Source: Liopterus haemorrhoidalis (Eukaryota; Arthropoda; Insecta; Coleoptera; Dytiscidae). From it: 64,000 nucleotides of DNA. Both the position numbers and the translations under genes were made by a program. Positions 34,352-45,400 of this stretch are shown piece after piece. The notes under the pieces are model-generated. The model was not told the DNA's origin and did no database searches. It worked only from the letters and a program-made list of their open reading frames with translations. Position 1 is the first letter of the stretch. Every line of letters starts with the position of its first letter. The stretch is taken from NCBI GenBank assembly GCA_963971575.1, contig OZ020611.1, positions 49,857,466 to 49,921,465 of the forward strand, given 5' to 3'.

Positions 34352-34849
34352 CTAAATGTAGCTCTCGTTAAGAACTGTTACCGTGACCGTGGTCAGGGAA
34401 CGAATGCTCTTAATACTTCCATAGATTTTTGAAAAAAATAATAGCTGGATGCGATTAGAGTGAAAAAATGATGTCGTGTTAATTTGCACACATTTCTGGG
34501 ATTTGTAGGTATTTAATAATGGATGTCTAGGGTTTTTTCTATAATTATATCAAAATGAACAGAATTTTTATAATCCTTATGTCTTAAATGGCTTTAGATC
34601 ACATTTTGAAGAAAAAATGTTTGAAAAAATTTGATTGGTTTTTAAATTTTAAAATATTTTGAAAATGGTAGAAAATAAACACCTGCGATTTAAAATTTAG
34701 AAACCTATGTGCCTTGTTTATTCTAGAAAAAAATGAGGTCTTAAAACATCCAATTATTTGATTTTATTTGTTTGGTTAAGCTAAAACCTTGAAAATGGCA
34801 AAAAATCGTAAGTTTACCCCTAACCTTTTTTGTTTTTGACTATTTTCAA

Positions 34850-35470
34850 AGGTTTGACATTTCGTATTTATTGTAAAAGTTGGGTTATTGAAGCCCTGAG
34901 TTTTTCTAGACTAAGTAATATACGAAGATCTGCAAAGTCCAAATCGCGGTTTTCAATATTTTATTGTTCTTAAGTTAGGATTTTTTTAAATTTCAAAAAA
35001 GAAATGTCAAATTAAAAAATTTGCAAATAAAATGTTTGTTTGGGAGTTGCTTCCAAATGAGTCCTAAGGCCCATTAGAACCTCAGGATTTCAAAAATTTT
35101 AACCGCAGATCTCAATCTCATGTAAATTTTCAGATACGGTCTTTCGAAAATAAAATATTTACAAATTTTCAAAACTACACAGATGAAAAAGGTGTTAACT
35201 AAGGAGGGTCCTTTTTCATCTAAGTAGAAAAAGGTCTGAAGATTTCAAATATTCAAACCACATGTCTCTATATTTTATTGTTCTTAAGTTACGATTTTTA
35301 AAAATTTAAAAAAAAAAAAAAATTGAAAATATATAAATTTTACAAAAAAATTTTTTCCTTGGGGTTGTTTTATAATGTCTTTAGACCCTTTAGGACTTCG
35401 GGATTTCAAAAATACCAACCGCAGGTTCCTATCTCATGTAATTTCTGAGATACGGTCTTTAAAAAATCAG
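34850..35470 (+). repeat. Imperfect tandem duplication, period ~310 bp
   Basis: Two units share 'attttattgttcttaagtta', 'aggatttcaaaaattttaac' / 'gggatttcaaaaataccaac', 'ctcatgtaa' and 'gatacggtcttt' (first unit about 34955-35155, second about 35268-35465). A third partial match lies at 36115-36245, on the other side of repeat family 3 copy 2. Non-coding. Confidence 0.75.
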
Positions 35471-35489
35471 CTGTGGCTACCACAGGACC

Positions 35490-36113
35490 GACCGCCATCA
35501 TAAAGTACTTCATAAAGTAATACATTCAAGCAGAAGAGTAGAAATAACTTGGCCTAATATTTTCTAACAGAGATATTATTTATCATGACCATGGAAACGT
35601 TACATATAAGTATGAAAAAATTGAGACTTAGAAATAATTTCGAATATTTTACAAAAATTATTCGAAATTTTTCGTTTTATCAAAAAACGTCTCAAATAAA
35701 ACTTATTAATTATTGCTTTTATAGCAACTTTTGTTCAATAAATTTTTTCGAAATATTTTTCTGTTGTGAAATATTCATAAAAATCTTAAAATCGACACGA
35801 GTAAACTCCCATTTTTAGTCGACTGATTTTTACCAAAAGTTGATCAACTCGTACCATTGATGGTAGAAGCTTAAATATGAAGTTTCATAAAAATCCTTTC
35901 AGCCGAATTTGCTCTGCACGTGTACACAGACGGACAGACAGACAGACGGACGGACAGACAGACAGACGGACAGACAGACCGACAGACATCATGCTAAAAA
36001 TAGTCAAAACGTTATGTAGGAACCTCAATTCGTGGATATCCATCGAAGTCTCGAAATGTCAAAATCGGTATGATCACAATATCGCCCTTATACCTATATG
36101 TTGGCGGTCGGTA
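35490..36113 (+). repeat. Repeat family 3, copy 2
   Basis: Shares with copy 1 'ggaaacgttacatataagta', 'cgttttatcaaaaaacgtct' and 'aaatcgacacgagtaaactc', then has an imperfect (GACA)n tract (35928-35988). It ends near TGGCGGTCGGTAAAA, and its start GACCGACCGCCA is the inverse of that end. Copy 1 has a different pair of matching ends (CTTGCCC/GGGCAAG). Confidence 0.7.
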
Positions 36114-36294
36114 AAAATGAGATATTTACAAATTTTCAGAATTACACGGATCAAGAAGGCGTTAACTCAGGAGAGCTTCAATTTTTATTTTGGTAAATAA
36201 AACTCCAGCTTTCAAAAATTCTAACCGTAGGTTCTCCTATCTCTAATCCTTCAACAACAGAATCATCTCGTGAAAATTAGGACTTAATATGAAC

Positions 36295-36425
36295 TTAACC
36301 TCCATTATTCTTTAAAAAAAAAAAACCAACATGCCTATCTTTGCCCTTTCTTAAACACTAGAATTTGTACTGCTTTTATAGTTTTTCACAACTTCTGTCG
36401 ACATTGTAACAAAAAATCAACACTA
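36295..36425 (-). pseudogene. THAP-domain start fragment, minus strand
   Basis: Minus-strand reading gives MSTEVVKNYKSSTNSSV, then AKIGMLVFFF, matching the start of the fragment at 38493 (MSIEVVKNYKFRTNCSV). The zinc-binding Cys of the first pair is replaced by Ser. It is an old copy of the same TE gene in inverted orientation about 2 kb away. Confidence 0.5.
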
Positions 36426-36494
36426 ATATATACGTAATAAGTTCAAACTGTACTGCAGTATTTAGTACAATAATTGGGTCACCAGTTAGTGTAT

Positions 36495-37526
36495 TTTTTT
36501 TTTTTTTTCTATCTTTATTAATGATGTTCACGCTGCTGTAAAGCATAGTAACATATTACTTTTTGCAGACGATATAAAAATGTATTCGAAAATTAGCAAT
36601 TGGCGCGATTATTATCTACTGCAATTAGATCTAAATAACTTTTATTCCTACTGTTAAAAAAATAAACTCTTCTTAAATTATAAAAAATGTCAAGTTATAA
36701 ATTTTTCTCGAAATAAAAATTCCTATCAATTTCAATATAGTTTAGGCAGTCACAATTTACAAAGAACCAATGTTATTAAGGAGCTCGGTATACTTTTAGT
36801 CTCAAAATTAACATTTGAATCTCACTTTAATTATATTTGTGGTAAAGCTTGGAGAATGCTAGGCTTCATTATAAGGGCAACAAAAAATGTTCATTCCTCA
36901 TTATCAGTGAAATCTTTATATCAGGCTTACGTCTTTAGTTTATTAAATTTTGGGTCAGTTATATGGAATCCTTCTTACAATAAATATGTTTTATGTCTTG
37001 AAAAAATCCAGAAAAAGGCAGTACGTTACTTTGTCTCAAAATCGGATACACTGTCTAATAATGAGAGTTACCAGCATCTTTGTCTAGAATTAAATATTTT
37101 TCCGTTGCAGGAACGAAGAGTTCTTTCTGGCATGATATTTCTTTAGAAAATTGTAAACAATATTATTGACTGCAATGAACTTGTATTACTAATTAATTAT
37201 CATGTGCAGGACACACGCCGTAACGAGTTGTTGCACCAGAATTACGCTAGCATTAATTCTTTTATCAATTCTCCCATTGTCAGACTTTCTTCGACATATA
37301 ATAATACTTTTGGACACATTGATTTATTTAATAATTCTCTTCATAAATTTAGAGTAATGTGTAAACTTTTGTTAAATAATCAGTTAACATAAATTACAAA
37401 TCATTATAAAATAATTGTTAAATTTATTACATTTTGAACTGTACTGATTATGTTAATATTTTTGTAAAAATTTAGTGGACACTTCGCTGGGTTCGTCCCG
37501 TTTGTATTCCCAGGGTAAATAAATAA
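36495..37526 (+). pseudogene. LINE RT C-terminal half (CR1/Jockey type), degenerate
   Basis: The plus strand starts after a T-run with IFINDVHAAVKHSNILLFADDIKMYSK-like sequence including the RT box FADD, then KELGILLVSKLTFESHFNYI (thumb), LSVKSLYQAYVFSLLNFGSV and IWNPSYNKYVLCLEKIQKKA, the standard end of these RTs. Stops occur at about 36657 and 37144. The 3' side ends near 'gggtaaataaataaa' (about 37508-37525), a TAAA-type tail. It is a 5'-truncated dead copy. Confidence 0.85.
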
Positions 37527-38492
37527 ATTAGAAATGTCATTTCGCAATACTTATGAAACCTTCACAAGTGTGACACTTCACACTTAACATCAATTTTATG
37601 TTAGTTGGATATTGCACCGCTAGGTGATTGCTACGATTGCAGCCTGGTTCTCGAATGCAATTAACTTAATGAACTTAGCTATCTGTCGTTTCACACCATC
37701 TATCACAACAGCAATCTTTAGTACAATATACTGCCTTCCATACTGCCATTAATGATCCTGTCAATTATGAACTTAATGAATCCAAGATTGAGAGAAAATA
37801 TCTAAATTACATTTAATTTAACATAAAATTCCTTAATAATACATCAAATTTATTAACTAAATATAGCCGAGGCTAAAAATATTGATCCTTGTTAACATTA
37901 TTAATTAAAATCAAAGAAATCGTTCAACATTTTTTCATAATTTTTGTTTTTACAAAGCCTGTTACTATAAACATATGGTCCATTGACGTAAGAGAACTGT
38001 TTAATTTGGTATGCACAAAAAAAAAGTTTGACAATTCTTTATATCTACCTACTATAATGAATTGTGTGGCCATAAGTGGGCATAATTATTTTGTAATGAT
38101 GCTGTGCAAAAAATTCTTATATATATATATATATATAATTATAGTATAGTATGTTTTAATTTGCGACATGGAACAAAAAATGCTCATTGTATTTTAATTG
38201 AAACTGCATTTTTTTTAAAATATTTCATTTTAAATGAAAAACTTCCTCCAACAGTTATTTTTCTGGAAATAAGATAAAATATACAGGTGTACCCCGGGGA
38301 GTACGCTTATATAATCCTTAAGCTTTTCGACAATTCTTTTTGCAGTATTCTATCTGAAGTCGGATTTTCAACACCTCTTGTTGGTATTGAGAACTGACAC
38401 ACTCGAATACGCAGTCTGGTGGTCAAATATTGTATAGGCGCTCTAGTATTGTTTGAACTTATTACATATGTTCTAGTGTTGAAATTTTGTTA

Positions 38493-38760
38493 GAATGTCG
38501 ATAGAAGTTGTGAAAAACTATAAATTTAGAACAAATTGTAGTGTTTTTGGCTGTCATTGAAGACAGGACAAAGATAGGCATTTTAGTTTTTTTTTTTCTT
38601 TTCTTAAGAAAAATGGAGGGAAAGTTAATATTAAGTTCAGATTGGGAAAAGATTTGGTTATGGACAGGAGGAAGGCAAGGGAATATATTTTGAGTTAAAA
38701 AGTAACTGATACTATGCGAGTTTATTCATTACATTTGTCGCAGAAAAACAAAACTGCACT
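38493..38760 (+). pseudogene. THAP zinc-finger domain remnant of a DNA transposon
   Basis: One frame gives MSIEVVKNYKFRTNCSVFGC, then after a stop RQDKDRHFSFFFSFLKKNGG, KDLVMDRRKAREYI and, after another stop, VTDTMRVYSLHL. The C-x4-C start and the VxSLHF end fit a THAP (C2CH) DNA-binding domain of the sort fused to DDE transposases in P, PIF/Harbinger and ISL2EU elements. The third zinc ligand C is Y here. Two stops make it a pseudogene. Confidence 0.6.
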
Positions 38761-39733
38761 AATATACTTGCACCTGCAAGTTGCATATTTGACTTTTAGC
38801 TGCTCCTGTCCGAATAAAACTAATTTTATTTCATGAGGCAATGAACATAATGCACTTGTTTGCAAACATAATCCATATATTGTAAATTCAGATGATCGAC
38901 AGTCAGATGTACCACATAAAATTACGTGTCCGGCATTTAACACCTGCTCATCTACAAATTACACTTCAATAAATCTACTGAAATTAAACTTTAAATACTG
39001 TAATTTGATGCCCACCTTTTGTTATACATCTCGATACATGTGTAGCGCTTAAAAATTAAAAAAATTCGCAAATATTTACTCGCATTTTCATAAAATAAAA
39101 ATGTACTGTGCTTAAATTAACCTGTTCGCTATTAGCATATTGACAGCTGAGTACTAGAGACAACAGCCATATTTCCTTGGAGCACAGTGCCGCCACCGGT
39201 AATGTCACTTCTCAATTCTGTAACTTCGGGGTTCCCAACTATCGACCCCCTGGGAGTCGGTTTGAAGCTAGGGATATATGCAAAATGGTCTATTGGGAGA
39301 TGATAGTTCTTTTTCCGTATTCAATAATTGTAATAGTATTGATTATTAATATTCAACTATCTATATTCAGCCATTATCAAGGCAAATCTAGGTTCAACAT
39401 TAAAGGATATGCAGCATTTTGGGACAATTTTGAAATACGAAATAATCCAAAATTGATAACATTTGTGGAAGCGTTGTTAATAAGGTTCCCTGGTTCTTAT
39501 TTTGTTTAAGTCAGATTTAGCTACATGACTAATTTGTTAAGAAATAGTAGAAACAGGCTGGATATATCCAAAAGTGTCGATTAAGGATAAAATTGAGCAA
39601 TTTGCTAATAGACAGGAAAAAAAGCTTTCGTTATAATTTCTTTTCTATAATCAATAACAGGGGAATTAAAAAAAAATATTAAAAACAGTTTTAATCCCGA
39701 AACTCCTCCTTGGAATGAAAATATTGAGATATA

Positions 39734-40379
39734 CAGGGTGTTTGTTTGAAACGGGGCACCCCGAAAATCTCCTTTATTTGTAAAGATACAAAAAATCTTC
39801 AGAACAAAAGTTAAACTAGACAAAAAGGCCCATCTAAAGGTTACTATAAGAATTCTGAGGCACTTCCGGTTTCACCGGAAATGATGTCAACTTTTGATCT
39901 AGCATAGGGAATCGATAATTTTATATTTTTTTACTAAAAGTACATTAAATTAAGTGAATGTGTTCCAATCCATTTATCTGGGTATTGGCCATTTAAATAG
40001 GCACACACGTTTCTAGCGTTATGAGCTGGTGCTCCATCTTGTTGGAACCACATTACTATTCTATCAGCAAGCGGTATGTTGATTATTATTTTGTAAATAA
40101 ATGGTCGCCATTTTGAAATGGTTAACATAAAAATATGACTTTTTGGTGTCATTGTAAAGCTAATTTAATGTATTTTTAGGAAAAAAATATAAAATTATTG
40201 ATTCCCTATGCTATATCAAAAGTTGACATCATTTCCGGTGAAACCGGAAGTGCCTCAAAATTCTTATAGTACCCTTTAGATGGGCCTTTTTATCTAGTTT
40301 AACTTTTGTTCTGAAGATTTTTTGTAGCTTTACAAATAAAGGAGATTTTCGGGGTGCCCCGTTTCAAACAAACACCCTG
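39734..40379 (-). mobile_element. TIR element with ~210-bp inverted ends and residual transposase
   Basis: Left and right ends (about 39734-39945 and 40170-40379) are near-perfect inverse complements, beginning CAGGGTGTTTGTTTGAAACG. TA flanks both. The centre (40152-39934, minus) encodes VMWFQQDGAPAHNARNVCAY followed by PDKWIGTHS, a Tc1/mariner-superfamily catalytic block with the second D. The rest of the transposase is gone, leaving a foldback-like element around one catalytic motif. Confidence 0.8.
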
Positions 40380-40429
40380 TATACTGTATTCGAATCCTGG
40401 TTTTGTACAATAATAGGGTATATTGTACA

Positions 40430-40612
40430 AAATTACGAGAAAATATGTCAAAAACAGTTTTTGGGCGTATCTCGGACAAACTGACAGACTTATAGATTTT
40501 TTTTGCGGATATCGTCTTGTAAAATCTGAAACGTGTAGAAATCAAATATGAGGCCGAAAAAATACGAAAAACAGATATAGCCTCCTATTTTATTAATATA
40601 GATAACTTGTCT
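40430..40612 (+). repeat. Repeat family 2, 3' end
   Basis: Contains 'atatgtcaaaaacag', 'atctcggacaaactgacaga', 'ctgaaacgtgtagaaatcaa', 'cagatatagcctcc' and a terminal 'attttattaatatagata', matching other 3' ends of the family. Confidence 0.65.
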
Positions 40613-40959
40613 GTCAAAATGTGTCACTAAAGTAAAGTCAACAAAAAAACTAGTATGACGCACAATTATAACAATTATATGTTTCCTGAAATTATTAAAT
40701 AAAATTACGAAACGTTTTTGAGTTATGTGCAAAAATAGTTTTAGTACTTTGTTTTGTTAGCTGGCTATTAATTTTATAGTATAGTTTTTGCCGAATGCTA
40801 ATGGTGGATGGAATTGATTGAAGTCCATCGTAGAAGTTGGTAGATTTAGGGGGTTGTGGATTTTCATCAAAACATTTATAATGCTGTTTAATGTTGTACG
40901 AGTACCATAAAAAAATATCTGCTACAGTTGCTACATAAAACATTTGCACAGTTTATGGG

Positions 40960-41573
40960 GATAAACCAAGTGTACGCATATGTAAACAGTGGTTTAAAAA
41001 ATTGAAATCAGGAAATTTATGCTTGGATGATGATCTTCGATCTGGAAGGCCCTATAAAGGAATAATTTATTATGATATGTTAAAACCGGGGCAAAGTGTT
41101 AATTCTGATCTCTACTGTGAATAATTGGATCGACTGAATCAGAACTTGACCAGAAATTGGCCAGAAATTGTGAATAGAAGAAGAGTTATTCTTCAAGGCG
41201 ACAATGCCTGACCTCATTCATGAAAAAAAGACACGTGAAAAAATTTCTGAGCTTGATTGGGAGGTTCTAACACACCCACCTTACTCAGACATTTCACACT
41301 CCGACTATCACTTATTTCGGTCACTGCAACACTTTTTAAGAAACAAGACACTTAGAGATATGATGCCTGTTAAACTGAGCCTTGAACAATTTTTTCCTTA
41401 AAAAAATCAGAAATTTTATAAATCGGGAATATTTTCTCTTCCTGATAAATGGCAGAGTGTTATGGATCACAATGGTAACTATTTTACTCAATAGAGTACA
41501 TTTTTTTCTTTCGATTTGTTTCTATTTTAATAATACCAAATAAACGAAAAAACTCCGGTACACCTAATGTAAT
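40960..41573 (+). pseudogene. mariner transposase, internally deleted
   Basis: Frames give TCKQWFKKLKSG-like residues and DDLRSGRPYKGIIYYDMLKP, which joins the N-terminal DNA-binding part (RSGRP) directly to the KGIIYYELLKPGQ block, showing a deletion of the linker and first catalytic D. RRRVILQGDNA and LTHPPYSDISHSDYHLFRSL (third D region) follow. The 3' TIR, ending ccggtacacctaatgtaa, lies at about 41553-41573; no left TIR was found. Stops and frameshifts are numerous. Confidence 0.8.
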
Positions 41574-41630
41574 ATTTTCTTATTTTTATTTTCATAAAAT
41601 AAAATAAAAATCCTTAAAAGTAATCGGTTT

Positions 41631-43070
41631 TATTTACTAGCTGGAGTACCCGTACTTCGTACTATTTTTGTAATGTACATTTTTGCTGTAACGTAAATTA
41701 TAAGTGAGATATTTTTATTTCAAGTAGAACCCAAAATAATCATTTCTTCATTCAAAATAACTCTAAAGTTTATATTTTTTATGTTGAGTATAAAATAAGT
41801 GAGATACTTCCTTTATAGGTAGCTCATAGCTCGCCAAATACATATCTTATTAAAACTGTATTGAACAGAGAGGAACAGTTCCTTTTCTCATATTCATGTT
41901 TATTGTTCAGTAAATGATAAAGGAGATATAGCAACATTACAAGTAACACTCCTTTTGCCTCTCAAATAACCTTATTACAAACTGCACGTTCCCTCATATA
42001 GAATAGATCTAAAGTAAATGAGAAACAAGTGAGATATTTCAAGATTTTGGTTTTAGGGTGTACCCTAACTCCCCAAATATCAATCATTCAATTGAAAAAG
42101 TATATTGAACAAAAACAGTTTGTTTTCTTATTATAAACAATTTTTGTCATACAAGTTTTGCTGTTTACTCAATAATAAGGGAGATATTTCAAGAGTTTAT
42201 CTTAAGGGTCCCCCCCCCCATAAGTCCCAAATATTACATCTACATGACCAAATATATCGATATAAGATTTCTTTTCTTATTATAAATTATTTTTGTCATG
42301 TATGATTTTGCTGCTAACTTAGCCGTTAACTTTAATAAGGGAGATATATGTAGATTTTAGTTTTAGGGTGTACCCCCGTAATTCTCCAAATATTCATCCA
42401 ATTGAAAAAATAAACACGTTATTCAGTGTTCTTACTATAAATAAGTTTTATTTTACATAATATATTTCTGTTAGTTCAATAATAAGAGCTATGTTTATTA
42501 ATAAACAGTTTTAAACCCGAAACACCCCTTTAGAATAAAAAATTTAAGATGTCTTATATATAGCTTCCCTGGGCCACATAAGAATACGAGGTGTTTTGGG
42601 CCACACATAAAATACACAAATATTAATTAATATATTATATAGTTTGAGAATGATTTTATGATTCTCTCTAAAGAACGCATTAAATTAAAAAAAAATCATC
42701 AGTTATAAATTAATAGCAAGTTGAAATTGTATTTATAGTATTATTAATGGTATTTGTAATCGCACTCTTATAAAGTTTGTAAGTTTACGATTTTTCGTTG
42801 GGCCGCATTTATAGGCGTCATGGGCCGCGGGTTGGACTAGCCTGTCTTATAGCCTATGTTCTCATCCTAGTTTTACTCTATCATCAGACCAAATCACGTG
42901 AAAATATGTCCAACCGTTTTTGCGTGAATCTCGGACAGATAGACAGACAATTGTTTTTTTTTTTGCGGATATTGCTTTGTTATCATCTGAGATGTTTAGA
43001 AATCAAGTATGGGGCCAAAAAATAAATAAAAAAAAAAACAGATATAGTTTCCAATTTTGTTATTATAAAT
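41631..43070 (+). repeat. Repeat family 2, long copy B with internal subrepeats
   Basis: Begins 'tagctggagtacccgtactt' and ends 'attttgttattataaat'. Between are six or more degenerate subrepeats of about 100-160 bp, each with 'aataagtgagatat' or 'aataagggagatat' followed by 'ccccaaatattcatc' variants. The 3' part has 'cgtttttgcgtgaatctcgg' and a short acagacag stretch. A hAT MITE is inserted at 42560. No protein is encoded. The microsatellite stub near the 3' end suggests a Helitron/Helentron-type relative, but this is inference. Confidence 0.7.
42560..42844. mobile_element. hAT MITE in repeat family 2 copy B
   Basis: The right end GCGGGTTGGACTAGCCTG is a typical hAT tip (CCAACCCGCGG type). 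The left end is mutated but keeps the inverted 'ctgggccac'. TSDs TCTTATAT (42552-42559) and TCTTATAG (42845-42852) match at 7 of 8. Confidence 0.65.
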
Positions 43071-43567
43071 ATTTGGTGCAGTATGTAATGAGATAATGTA
43101 CTGTTATGATTGATTATATTGCAATCATTACACATGGAGAATCTTCTTTCTTCATTTTGTAGCTCCTATCCTTGTGTGACAAATTCGGAGTCTAGTTGTG
43201 GCAGTTTGCTCTCTTCTTGTTCAATAATCTGAAACGTGTAGACTAAATATGAGACTAAATAAATAAAAATAATAATAAAAAAAAACAGATATACAGATCA
43301 ATTCTGTAAAAAAATACTGTGTAGTAACGTTACCTCAAGATAAAATATTATAAAAAGTATAATGACTTTCATTCATCATAGTAACTGACCTTGCTCATAG
43401 TAACAAATTTAGTTCCTATTATCATAGTAACTGAGTTACAGAATTGGTCTGATTGATTCCAATTTTATTAATATAGATGAACATTTTATTCCAAATATAA
43501 ATACAAAACTATTAATACATAACAAAGACAACTATTAGTATTAGATATATTGAAAGTGAAATAAATT

Positions 43568-44449
43568 ATTTTTAGGATTTTGTAGGTATGACCAAAAAAC
43601 CCTTATACCGTCATTTTGTCGTCTGTCTGTCTGTCTGTCTGTCTGTTCGGTAAAAATTGTAGCTGAACGGCTAAACCTAGAGAGTTGAAATTTGGCATGC
43701 TTATACAACTCTTTAACCCGCACATAGAAAACATACTAAAACATCTAAAAAACATATCCCCCTAAAAATATAAACAAATATGTGCTCACCAAAAAAAATA
43801 TATTTTTTTATAATTTTGAGTAGGATATTAAAAGAAAGCCCTTGGTACGTGGATCAGATTATGTTTTTGGAAAAAAACGCATTTTTTGTTTTTTGGCTAA
43901 TAATGTACACAAGTTATAGCTTTGTAACACGCTACACTGGAAGGTCTATCCTGGTGTAATGGTTATGACGCTAGCTTATCACCCAACTAACTCAGTTCGA
44001 TCCCAGCGAGAAAAGACAATATTATTTTTTGTTTTGTTTTTTTGCATTTTTATTTTGTTTACATTATTTTTTCAAAATTCTAGTTATATTTTGGCAAATG
44101 TTGCATTTAATTTTTAAAAGCGTAAATTTAATAACCAGTGGAAATTGTTGAAATTATAATTTAATTCTGTTTCAATGTACACGAAATCAGAGGGGCGGAG
44201 CTTATAACAACCAATGGAAGCCATAGGCGCAATTTTCAAAATCATAATGAATCTTGCTATATATATAAAAAAAAAAATACTGCACATATTTAGAAACCTA
44301 AATAATAACATTAGGCGTTCGAATTAAAATTAACAAAAAAATATTTTAATATAAAATTTGTTTTTGGCATCCCAAATAATCATCTTTCACTTATTAAATA
44401 CCTGCAAACTCTGAAATGTGTGAAAATTCACACTTCACATCAATTTTTT
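43568..44449 (+). mobile_element. Helentron-associated-like element, copy 3 (internally deleted)
   Basis: It has the family start (TTTAGGATTTTGTAGG), a short (CTGT)5-6 tract, the conserved body and the 3' hairpin with CACATCAATTTTTT. Relative to copies 1, 2 and 4 about 200 bp is missing after 'ggtacgtggat' (about 43855). The tRNA-like module and 3' half are kept. It shares the 'aatgtacacaagttatagct' upstream block with copy 2. Confidence 0.75.
43947..44010 (+). other. tRNA-like module inside Helentron-like copy 3
   Basis: TCCTGGTGTAATGGTTATGA (A-box side), CTAGCTTATCACCC (anticodon side) and CAGTTCGATCCCAG (B box) follow tRNA order and spacing and resemble the module in copy 2 more than those in copies 1 and 4. 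Confidence 0.55.
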
Positions 44450-44799
44450 TATATTTTGCATTCATAAGAGAGTCATTATGAAACTGAATTGAATGTTATA
44501 ATGAATTTCATTATGACACTAAATCTTTTATTTCATAAAATTGGTACTATTGGTGCAATAACCCGCAAATTTTACGAAGCAAAAATTGAGAACTACTCTG
44601 AAAAATATAAAATTGTTAAATCAGTCCTACCAACTGCTACATTCACATACCAAAGTCCCTCATCGGGGATTGTTCGATTATTGTATAGGTAATGCATATG
44701 TATTATTTTAAAATGCATGAAAAAGCGAAATAGAAAAATAGTATAAAAAACTCGTTACATAAGACATTTTTCACACTTTTCGATTATAAAACTCGTTGC

Positions 44800-45400
44800 T
44801 TCGAGACTCGTTTTCTTCTACGCATGCGGCAAAATCATGCCTTATGAAACTTGTGTTTCAATATACTATTGACAAATCCAATTTCTCGCTAATATCTTTC
44901 TCTACTGACAATAATGCATGATTAGTTAGCCTCTCCTGTGACATCAATGAACTGAGGTAATTTTTGATTAATTTTAATTTATAAAAATCTCTTCCCCCTG
45001 ATGCCACAGAGTTAAAAGAGTTCTTAAAGCTGCAAAAAAATTAGGAAATGAATATATTAATTCATTGTTTATTATGTGCTCCAAAGTAATTAAGGGTTTT
45101 GTGGAAGTGGGAACATAAGTCCATTCATGTCATGTGCCACAATGCAAATGGTCTGCAACTGGCCACTTCTACATTCTTAAAGCTATAAAAAAATTAGGAA
45201 ATGAAGTTATTAATTCATTGTCTATTATGTAATTCCAAAGTAATTAAGGGTTTTGTAGAAGAGGCAATGTAGGTCCATTCAGGTTATTTGCCACGTAAAC
45301 AGTCTGCAACCAACTGCCCAGATGTGGGGGCATCTTTTGCACCTGCCGTGAACTGAATGCAAGTCATAGCATTTCGTACGCTAACACTTTATTCTAATGT
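44800..45400 (-). pseudogene. hAT transposase C-terminal remnant (zf-MYM1-like)
   Basis: On the minus strand near 44990-44880, residues GRDFYKLKLIKNYLSSLMSQ and ERLTNHALLSVEKDISEKLD match the hAT dimerisation motif ERSFSKLKLIKNYLRS..ERL..L..LSIE, the same group as the fragment at 1103-1435. The ER of the first motif is degraded. An internal ~150-bp tandem duplication (45024-45330) lies upstream in the frame. No TIRs or TSD were found. Confidence 0.65.
45024..45330. repeat. Two-copy tandem duplication, period ~151 bp
   Basis: 'ttcttaaagctgcaaaaaaa' (45023) and 'ttcttaaagctataaaaaaa' (45174) start units that run in parallel through 'ttaggaaatga', 'gtaattaagggttttgt', 'gtccattca' and 'gtctgcaac'. 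Divergence between units shows it is not recent. Confidence 0.85.

Larger units (their letters stand above)
32146..34405 (-). mobile_element. Jockey-like LINE, 5'-complete and 3'-truncated, with TSD
   Basis: GCTCTTAATACTT occurs at 32133-32145 and 34406-34418, a 13-bp TSD (extending to 17 bp with one mismatch). On the minus strand the insert starts TCGTTCCCTGACCACGGTCA, holds ORF1 and the first part of ORF2, then stops within the endonuclease domain at a tail reading aaattataaataaataaaaa. RT, RNase H and the normal 3' UTR are absent. Truncation of the 3' rather than the 5' end is unusual for a LINE copy. Confidence 0.85.

Noticed and set aside
39177..39509. 110-aa frame with a hydrophobic stretch
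   Set aside because: AT-rich chance hydrophobicity; the start has no support and no homologous motif was recognised.
40695..40949. 84-aa minus-strand frame left of the mariner remnant
   Set aside because: No recognisable domain or start context; the length is compatible with chance in this sequence.
44489..44692. 67-aa open frame with a donor-like GGTAATG after it
   Set aside because: No acceptor, no recognisable domain and position right beside a Helentron-like end; likely chance.
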